From Nitrosomonadales bacterium (lineage in GTDB: Bacteria; Pseudomonadota; Gammaproteobacteria; Burkholderiales; Gallionellaceae), in assembly GCA_025408405.1 (NCBI GenBank), contig JANYJE010000070.1, forward strand, positions 21,503 through 85,502: 64,000 bases of DNA. The letters run 5' to 3'. A model generated the notes under the pieces. It searched no databases. It was not told the origin of the DNA and was given only the letters and a program-made list of their open reading frames with translations. The translations under genes were made by a program, and so were the position numbers. This document shows, in pieces, positions 58,306 to 64,000 of this stretch (its first letter is position 1; each line of letters begins with the position of its first letter).

Positions 58306-61158
58306 GTGCGTAAATCACTTCTTAAAACGTTAGGGCTTCTGGCTATTCTGGCCTTGCCAGGTCTCGCCTGCGCGGTAGGCATGGGTGGCATAAACGTTAC
58401 CTCCGCACTGGGACGTCCCCTGAAGGCTGAGATAGCGCTGGTGGCCCTGGATAAAGTCGATATATCCAGCATCACGGTGCGGCTCGCCTCTCCCGCAGAG
58501 TTCAAGAGTGCCGGGATTGATTACCCTTACGCAATACCCAAGCTGACTTTTACGGTTGAGACCAGAGCGGACGGCGAGCCCTATGTGAAGCTGATCTCAA
58601 CCCAGCCGGTGAATGAACCCTTTATCAGCTTGTTGCTCGAATTGTCCTGGTCTTCAGGCAAGTTGTTGCGCGAATATACCTTCCTGCTTGATCCGGAAGG
58701 TTTTGTTGCTGAGCAACCCAAAGCGGCAGAAGTACAGCCTGTTGAGCCTGTCGCTCCGCTGGCTGCTGCGAGCGCTGTTGCAGCTGAAGCAGCACCTTTG
58801 GCCGCAGAGCCTGGAACGAGCCTGCTTCCTGCGCCAGTGCTGGCTGCCGGTGCGCTGGCTGCTGCTTCGGCACCTGAGCCAGCCGGAGTTGAAACCGCAG
58901 TGCCTGCTGCGGAGGCGGGTGCATTGGCGGCAGCTTCTGCTCCGGCTCAGCCTGACGTTTCTCCGGATATGGAGGCGAAGGATCTGGCCGCTGAAGCCAC
59001 TGCACCGGCCAAGGCAGAGCCAGCTAAGGCAGAGCCAGCCAAGGCAGAGCCAGGAGCGCCAGCCGCTGAAGCTGCGGCAGAGGCGATCACCGTCAAGCAT
59101 GGTGATACGTTGACCAAGATCGCCGCCCAGGCCAAACCGGCAGAGGTCAGTCTTGAACGCATGGTGGTTGCGCTATATCACGCCAATAACAAAGAATTCG
59201 ATGGCAAGAACATGAATCGCCTGAGAGCTGGGAAAATCCTGCGCATGCCGGAGTCCGAGGATGTTTCCAAGGTTACCCAAGCTGCTGCTGTCAAGGAAAT
59301 ACATGCCCATGTTGCAGATTGGCACGCTTACAGGCAAAAACTGGCTGCGGCCCAGGGTCAGGCAGCAGAGCAGGCGCCCAAGCAGGAAGCCGCTGGAAAA
59401 ATCACGGCGGCTGTGGCTGACAATGTCCCCGTTACCAAAGAACCAGCCAAAGAAGTGTTGAAACTGTCCAAGGGCGAGGCTCCTGGCGACAAGCAAGTTG
59501 CTGCTGGAAGTGCAGGCAAGCAAGAGAAACGCATAGCCAAGGAAGACGATGCGGTTGCCCAAGAGAAACAGCTGCAGGAAGAGAAAAAACGTAGCGCCGA
59601 GCTGAAGAAGATAGACAAGGCAGCGAGCAAGCTGGTGGAGTTGAAGACCCAGCCGGTTGAAGCCAAACCGGCACCTGCCGTGTCTGCATCTGCTCCCGCT
59701 ACAGCATCCAGTGCTGTAGCCGCAGCCAAGCCCAAGGTTGCTGTGCCGGTGAAAACCGCCGAAGCTCCGGCATCCCTTCTGGACGATTTGCTGGATGATC
59801 CGATACAACTGGGGGCGGCGGTAGCCGTGCTGCTCGGTTTGGGTGGCCTGGGTTTCGTGGTAGTACGCCGCAACCGCAACAAGGTTGGCAAAAAAAAAAG
59901 TGAACTGAAAAAGGAAACCAAGGCTGAACCCGTAGGTAGTGCAACCGGCAGTTGGGTTGCGCCCACCCCTCCCTCCCCGGAAACGGGTGATTTTACCCAC
60001 GCTGCAGCAGCTCCTGCGCAGCCAGCGGCAGCTGCAGCTGCTGTGGATGATGTAGATCCGATCGGCGAAGCTGAACTTTTCCTTAACTTCGGGCGTGATG
60101 CTCAGGCCGAAGAGGTATTGAAGGAAGCCCTGGGCAAGAATCCATCCAATCTTCCGGTCAAGCTCAAGTTGCTGTCTATCTATGCAAACCGCAAAGATAG
60201 CAACTCGTTCTCAAAATATGCACGCGAAGTTCAACAGACTGGCGATGCGGCAGCGTGGGAACAGGTTGTCGCCATGGGTCGCATCGTCGATCCGACCAAC
60301 CCGACCTATGGCGGCTCGCCTGGTGCGCAGGCAGCAACCCCGAGCGCAGTGGCTGAGCCAGAGAAATCTGTCGACTTCGATCTGGGTTTTGGCAAGCCGG
60401 CCGTAGCGAGTGCGCCAGCTGCAAAAGAGTTCTCGATGGACTTTGACGTGACTGGGACCCATCCGGGGGTCGCCAAGGACTCCGGCTCTCAAGCTGCGGC
60501 GGGTATGGTCGATGTATCCGGTATTTTGCCCGGCGAGGTTGCGCGTTCTGCCCAGGAAACACCAATGGATTTTGACGTTTCCGGCATACTTTCCCCTGAA
60601 ATGATAAAGTCTGCGCAGAAGGCCGAGATGGACTTCGATATTTCAGGTGCGCATAAGCCTGAAGATATCGGCAAGGCCACACCAAAAGTTGCGATGGATT
60701 TCGATGTGACTGGCAGTGGTGCTGACATCAAAACCCCGGAAGCTGCGCCCGCGTTGAATTTTGGCGATCTGGTTTTTGAGATGCCGACAAGCCAGCCCAA
60801 AGCGGCTGAGCCTGCGTTCAAGCCTGCTCCTGCTGCCGATGAGGGTATGTCGTTCATGATTGATTTCCCCATGGGCGATGTTGCCGAAGCGCCGGCCAAA
60901 AAAGCCGAGACTGCAAGCAAGCTGGATATCGACTTCGCAGATATCAGCCTCAACCTCGATGCCGCAGCTGCGCCGGCTGGTAGCGATGCCAAGGATGAGC
61001 ACTGGCATGAAGTTGCTACCAAGCTGGATCTGGCAAAAGCCTATCAGGAAATGGGCGATGCAGCCGGTGCGCGAGAAATTCTGGATGAAGTGGTGCGCGA
61101 CGGTGACGTGCAGCAGCGCGAAACAGCCGAGAAGTTGCTGCAGCAATTATCTGCGTAA
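58306..61158 (+). CDS. fimV: FimV-like pilus/polar assembly protein
   Basis: 950 residues, GTG start with AGGGTGG upstream. Signal peptide (about 1-25), the conserved N-terminal FimV region (GGINVTSALGRPLKAEIALVALDK), an Ala/Glu/Pro-rich spacer with AEPAKAEP repeats, a peptidoglycan-binding LysM (about 262-310, ITVKHGDTLTKIAAQ), a coiled Lys-rich stretch, one membrane helix near 500-522 (LGAAVAVLLGLGGLGFVV), then a cytoplasmic acidic part with repeated MDFDVTG/VSGIL units and a C-terminal TPR-like FimV domain (KLDLAKAYQEMGDAAGAREILDEVV). FimV helps type IV pilus secretin assembly and, in other bacteria, polar organisation and cyclic nucleotide output. Full length. Terminator directly after. 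Confidence 0.95.
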   Translation: MRKSLLKTLGLLAILALPGLACAVGMGGINVTSALGRPLKAEIALVALDKVDISSITVRLASPAEFKSAGIDYPYAIPKLTFTVETRADGEPYVKLISTQPVNEPFISLLLELSWSSGKLLREYTFLLDPEGFVAEQPKAAEVQPVEPVAPLAAASAVAAEAAPLAAEPGTSLLPAPVLAAGALAAASAPEPAGVETAVPAAEAGALAAASAPAQPDVSPDMEAKDLAAEATAPAKAEPAKAEPAKAEPGAPAAEAAAEAITVKHGDTLTKIAAQAKPAEVSLERMVVALYHANNKEFDGKNMNRLRAGKILRMPESEDVSKVTQAAAVKEIHAHVADWHAYRQKLAAAQGQAAEQAPKQEAAGKITAAVADNVPVTKEPAKEVLKLSKGEAPGDKQVAAGSAGKQEKRIAKEDDAVAQEKQLQEEKKRSAELKKIDKAASKLVELKTQPVEAKPAPAVSASAPATASSAVAAAKPKVAVPVKTAEAPASLLDDLLDDPIQLGAAVAVLLGLGGLGFVVVRRNRNKVGKKKSELKKETKAEPVGSATGSWVAPTPPSPETGDFTHAAAAPAQPAAAAAAVDDVDPIGEAELFLNFGRDAQAEEVLKEALGKNPSNLPVKLKLLSIYANRKDSNSFSKYAREVQQTGDAAAWEQVVAMGRIVDPTNPTYGGSPGAQAATPSAVAEPEKSVDFDLGFGKPAVASAPAAKEFSMDFDVTGTHPGVAKDSGSQAAAGMVDVSGILPGEVARSAQETPMDFDVSGILSPEMIKSAQKAEMDFDISGAHKPEDIGKATPKVAMDFDVTGSGADIKTPEAAPALNFGDLVFEMPTSQPKAAEPAFKPAPAADEGMSFMIDFPMGDVAEAPAKKAETASKLDIDFADISLNLDAAAAPAGSDAKDEHWHEVATKLDLAKAYQEMGDAAGAREILDEVVRDGDVQQRETAEKLLQQLSA

Positions 61159-61178
61159 TAATGGATGTGTGATCCTGA

Positions 61179-61207
61179 CAGCAGCCTGAGACCAGGCTGC
61201 TGTTTTT
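61179..61207 (+). terminator. Rho-independent terminator of fimV
   Basis: CAGCAGCCTG (61179-61188), loop AGAC, CAGGCTGCTG (61193-61202), then five T. A perfect 10-base-pair stem with a T run, 20 bases after the fimV stop. Confidence 0.92.
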
Positions 61208-61263
61208 ATTTGAACGCTCGAATCATGGATGTCATAAATAACGCTTGCCGGAAAAAATCTGCA

Positions 61264-61911
61264 ATGGACCAGTCGCAACAGGATACCCAGGGCGGCTGGC
61301 GGCCGCATCCTGCAGTACAAATTTCGATCTGGACCTGTCTCGCATTGCTGTCGCAAACCTTGCATGGACTGGCGCTGATGGCGTCAGGAGCGGCCATGCT
61401 GTCACTCGCGCTAGGCATTGGTGCCACCCGACTGTTCATCTTGCTGCGCCGCACGCGCTGGATATTGATAGCGCTGCTGTTGGTCTACGCCTTTACCACG
61501 CCGGGTGAGCCATGGTTTGCGCAACTGGGCGCGCTCAGCCCCAGCCATGAAGGGGTGGAGGATGGGCTGATGCAGTTGCTGCGCCTGGTGACGGTGCTGG
61601 CAGGACTGGCCATTTTGCTGACGCAGCTTGCGACAGCCCAGCTCATTTCTGGCCTCTATAGCTTGGCCTATCCCTTGCATTGCCTCGGCGTGCCACGCGA
61701 ACGGATTGTTGTGCGCCTTGCCCTGACTCTGCGCTATGCAGAAAACGCCATGCTGGACAATGCCAGGGATGGTATGCGTAGCCTGGATAATTTAATGGCG
61801 CCGGTGCAGGCAGCGCCGGAAAACATTGAGCTGAAATTATTGCCGCTCAGCGGGCGTGATTGGCTGTTGCTGTTTACGGGATGCGCCTTGGTGCTGGGAG
61901 TGTTGCTGTGA
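61264..61911 (+). CDS. CbiQ/EcfT-like membrane protein
   Basis: 215 residues from the ATG at 61264. Four to five membrane helices (SIWTCLALLSQTLHGLALM, MLSLALGIGATRLFILL, WILIALLLVYAF, TVLAGLAILLTQLAT, DWLLLFTGCALVLGVLL) with the cytoplasmic stretch YPLHCLGVPRERIVVRLALTLRYAENAM, which resembles the coupling region of energy-coupling factor T proteins. No ABC ATPase or substrate component is adjacent, so transport is unproven. It overlaps truA by 4 bases, an arrangement seen in related betaproteobacteria. Confidence 0.75.
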   Translation: MDQSQQDTQGGWRPHPAVQISIWTCLALLSQTLHGLALMASGAAMLSLALGIGATRLFILLRRTRWILIALLLVYAFTTPGEPWFAQLGALSPSHEGVEDGLMQLLRLVTVLAGLAILLTQLATAQLISGLYSLAYPLHCLGVPRERIVVRLALTLRYAENAMLDNARDGMRSLDNLMAPVQAAPENIELKLLPLSGRDWLLLFTGCALVLGVLL

Positions 61912-62669
61912 GAATTGCGCTGGGCATCGAATACGATGGCAGTCCCTATTGCGGCTGGCAGAGCCAGCGCGACGGGCGCACGGTGCAGGACGAGTTGCAG
62001 CTGGCCCTGAGCCGCATTGCCTGCGAGCCAATCGCGGTGATTGCAGCCGGGCGCACCGATACCGGCGTGCACGCGCTGGAGCAGGTTATCCATTTCGATA
62101 CCCAAACCGAAAGACAACTCAGCGCCTGGGTGCGCGGTGTGAATGCGCTGCTGCCGAAGAGCATTGCCGTATTGTGGGCGCATGCCGTGCCGGATGAATT
62201 CCATGCGCGTTTTTCTGCGCAGGCGCGCAGCTACCGTTACCTGTTGCTCAACCGTGCTGTGCGCAGCGCCATTCAACATGGCAAGGCCGGCTGGTTTCAT
62301 GCACCTCTGGATGTGGAACAGATGCGCGAGGCGGCACAGTATCTGCTGGGTGAGCACGACTTCAGCTCGTTTCGCGCCGCAGAATGCCAGGCCAAGTCGC
62401 CGCTAAAAAATCTGACGTTGCTGGATATACGGCAGCAGGGGGAGCTGATCACCCTGGATCTGCAGGCGGATGCCTTCCTGCACCATATGGTGCGCAACAT
62501 CGTGGGCTGCCTGGTGTATGTGGGCAAGGGCAAGCATCCGCCTGCATGGCTGCGCGAAGTGCTGGAGGGACGCGAGCGCAGCAAGGCCGCGCCGACATTT
62601 GCGCCGGACGGCTTGTATCTGCGTCACATCACATACGATGCGAAATGGGGATTACCACAGTTGCGCTAA
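61908..62669 (+). CDS. truA: tRNA pseudouridine(38-40) synthase TruA
   Basis: 253 residues from a GTG at 61908 overlapping the previous stop (GTGA). MRIALGIEYDGSPYCGWQSQ, AAGRTDTGVHALEQV with the catalytic Asp at 51, HARFSAQARSYRYLLLNR, GEHDFSSFRAAECQAKSP and FLHHMVRNIVGCLVYVG are all TruA signatures. Modifies the anticodon arm of many tRNAs. Followed by a convergent lipoprotein gene with a large hairpin in between. Confidence 0.97.
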   Translation: MRIALGIEYDGSPYCGWQSQRDGRTVQDELQLALSRIACEPIAVIAAGRTDTGVHALEQVIHFDTQTERQLSAWVRGVNALLPKSIAVLWAHAVPDEFHARFSAQARSYRYLLLNRAVRSAIQHGKAGWFHAPLDVEQMREAAQYLLGEHDFSSFRAAECQAKSPLKNLTLLDIRQQGELITLDLQADAFLHHMVRNIVGCLVYVGKGKHPPAWLREVLEGRERSKAAPTFAPDGLYLRHITYDAKWGLPQLR

Positions 62670-62677
62670 ATTTGTGC

Positions 62678-62734
62678 GGCTGGTCTGGTGCTAAACATGC
62701 TGCCTATATCCCGGCTTTGAATGCCACACCAGCC
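62678..62734. terminator. Hairpin between convergent truA and lipoprotein gene
   Basis: GGCTGGTCTGG (62678-62688) pairs with CCACACCAGCC (62724-62734) with one mismatch, around a 35-base loop, followed by ATTTTG. The position fits a shared terminator, although the loop is long. Confidence 0.45.
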
Positions 62735-62747
62735 ATTTTGTACTTTC

Positions 62748-63567
62748 TTACTTTACACTCTGAAACTGGCTGACATCCTTGCCTGCCATGGTGTCGTTAA
62801 ATCGTGCCAGCAATACGTCCATACCCTTGCCGGCCATTTCCAGGGCGGATGGATGGAGTTTCTCGAAATCTGTGCCAGTGATGTTGGAAGTGTCGAGAAG
62901 AATAATGGCCTTGGTGTCACCAGGCTCGGCCTCCTTGATCGTGGAGTCCTTCCAGACAGTTTCCCCGTCTTTGTTATAAGCCACGGCAGATATGGTTGTC
63001 ATGGCGCTATAGCTCTTTTTGCCCAGGCTCAGTCCCATGATGCCGACATAATTCTTGCTGGGGGCAACCGAGAAGTTCAGTGTCAGGCGGATAACACCAT
63101 CCACGCCCAGATCCTTGGCTAATTGCGCATACTTTTTCTCGTCTGAAATGTATTTGTAGTTGTTTACCACATTCATGTCGTAACTCATGAACAGTACTTT
63201 CATCACCTTTTCATCCTCAGCAAGATTCTTGTATGCCGCGCTGCTTAACAACGTTTTCTCGGGCACCAGGGTAAAGTACTTGCAGCTGCTTAGCGTGCTG
63301 ATGATTTTTGGATCGAGCTTGTTGATGATGGGTTGGGTGTTAGTGCCAGGGATATCGTCCATACTCGTGAACATTTGACTCAATACCCTTTTCGCCTTGA
63401 AATGTTTTCATTGAGGCGATTGAAACGACTGCGAATTTCTTGTGCGGCCCAAAGGCTTTCTTGTCCACATCGGTAGAGCCTGTGATGGCAACTGTGGAGC
63501 ATCCCGATATCATCAGGCCGAAAATTATAATCAAGGGCAGATTGCTATATATTTTAAAATTTCGCAT
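62748..63567 (-). pseudogene. Lipoprotein gene split by a one-base frameshift
   Basis: The first part (from ATG 63567, GGAG 7 bases upstream) begins MRNFKIYSNLPLIIIFGLMI with a lipobox ending SGC, then VAITGSTDVDKKAFGPHKKFAVVSIASMKTFQGEKG, and stops after a short nonsense tail. The second part continues in another frame from VLSQMFTSMDDIPGTNTQPI for about 210 residues, giving IISTLSSCKYFTLVPEK and VDGVIRLTLNFSVAPSKN. Removing one base in the run CCC/TTTT at 63386-63392 joins the two into one protein of about 270 residues. The family is unrecognised; a periplasmic lipoprotein with an alpha-beta domain. The frameshift may be real or a sequencing error, as in asd. Confidence 0.75.
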
Positions 63568-63845
63568 GTTTTCTCCAAAAGTTGGCACGTTATCCATCAG
63601 GAAGGCCGCGAGTCACCGGCCAGGGTGGCGGTTTAGCAAAAACTGACCCCGTGATGCAGCGGTTTGATTGTATCGGCCCGATTATAGAAAATCCAACCAT
63701 TTCAACAGGATGATCACCGCGATCGTGCTGCTATCCTGGGGCGCAGGCACCTTTGCGCCGTATGACTTATACTTGCCGCCGCATGCAAAACGCAGCGCAA
63801 GTGGCTGCTGCAGAGGGAGAGCGATCTAATGTTGGGAGGTTGGCT

Positions 63846-64000
63846 GTGACGCGTATCAAAATTTGCGGAATTACCCGAGTGGAAGACGCACTGGCTGCTG
63901 CGCGCAGCGGTGCAGATGCGCTCGGCTTGGTGTTCTACGACAAAAGCCCGCGCCATGTAAGCGTGCAGCAGGCGGCACGGCTGGCGGCGGCCGTGCCGCG
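63846..64000 (+). CDS. trpF: Phosphoribosylanthranilate isomerase, 5' part only
   Basis: GTG at 63846 with GGGAGG 6 bases upstream opens a frame that runs off the window. The 51 residues visible, [20 protein letters not shown] followed by [19 protein letters not shown], match the N-terminus of TrpF exactly in pattern (KICGIT with the catalytic Cys, GADALGFVF-like strand, SPR-x-V). Tryptophan biosynthesis. In betaproteobacteria truA-trpF-trpB is a common order, which fits truA 1.2 kb upstream. The interval 63598-63845 shows no gene. Confidence 0.93.
   Translation, partial: MTRIKICGITRVEDALAAARSGADALGLVFYDKSPRHVSVQQAARLAAAVP

Noticed and set aside
58979..59070. Tandem AEPAKAEP-encoding repeats in fimV as a mobile or regulatory repeat
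   Set aside because: They are in frame and part of the normal low-complexity spacer of FimV proteins.

Overview
The window looks like a chromosome segment of a betaproteobacterium, most likely an environmental Nitrosomonadales/Gallionellaceae-type organism. The evidence is gene content and order: leuC-leuD-leuB-asd-fimV-truA-trpF, alaA-hom-thrC, grpE-dnaK-dnaJ and ispD-ispF. GC is moderate to high, and GTG/TTG starts and 4-nt stop/start overlaps are common. No rRNA, tRNA or CRISPR array was recognised. The assignment is by recall of families, not by a search.

Region 1 (1-9 kb): truncated serB and a YcgR-like PilZ protein read leftward. Rightward, behind a sigma70-like promoter and a class I cyclic-di-GMP (GEMM-I) riboswitch, lies the most unusual locus of the window. 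It encodes a protein with a possible winged helix, a small Ras-like GTPase, an ABC ATPase fused to a dual-specificity phosphatase, two nearly identical roadblock/LC7 proteins, a third roadblock protein, and a ferredoxin-reductase-truncated globin-Zn ribbon fusion. I read this as a candidate GTPase/roadblock signalling module tied to a haem (NO/O2) redox protein and controlled by c-di-GMP. Two small genes follow (membrane peptide, YkgJ-like).

Region 2 (8.6-25 kb): a second GEMM-I-like element under a TTGACA-17-TAGAAT promoter precedes a GGDEF-EAL sensor and an HDOD protein. Then come mfd, a stand-alone CZB protein, a large Cache-PAS-GAF-GGDEF sensor, ispDF, tsaB, rimI, a family 4 uracil-DNA glycosylase and a response regulator-GGDEF protein. 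All three GGDEF proteins carry an RxxD inhibition site five residues before the active-site motif, so c-di-GMP signalling is a theme of this half.

Region 3 (25-36 kb): an AT-richer three-gene island of unknown function (two secreted propeller-like proteins and a membrane ankyrin protein). After it come an HDOD/metallo-beta-lactamase pair, queD, and a Mth938-MoxR-DUF58-transglutaminase operon.

Region 4 (36-47 kb): alaA, hom, a cupin gene and thrC, with palindromic repeats flanking the cupin gene. Then DUF2721, a TlpA-like thioredoxin, an S24-like protein lacking its catalytic Lys, and grpE-dnaK-dnaJ behind a textbook sigma32 promoter. An S23-type four-helix-bundle gene, framed by inverted GTGAAA repeats, sits between dnaK and dnaJ. 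A higBA toxin-antitoxin pair follows.

Region 5 (47-64 kb): an MFS transporter; an AT-rich accessory patch ending in a decayed ABC-exporter fragment; djlA; a papain-like protease with DUF1353 and DUF2726 genes; the leucine operon; asd with an apparent one-base deletion in a G run; fimV; an EcfT-like membrane protein with truA; a frameshifted lipoprotein gene; and the start of trpF. The two homopolymer frameshifts (asd and the lipoprotein) may be sequencing errors and should be checked before biological weight is put on them.
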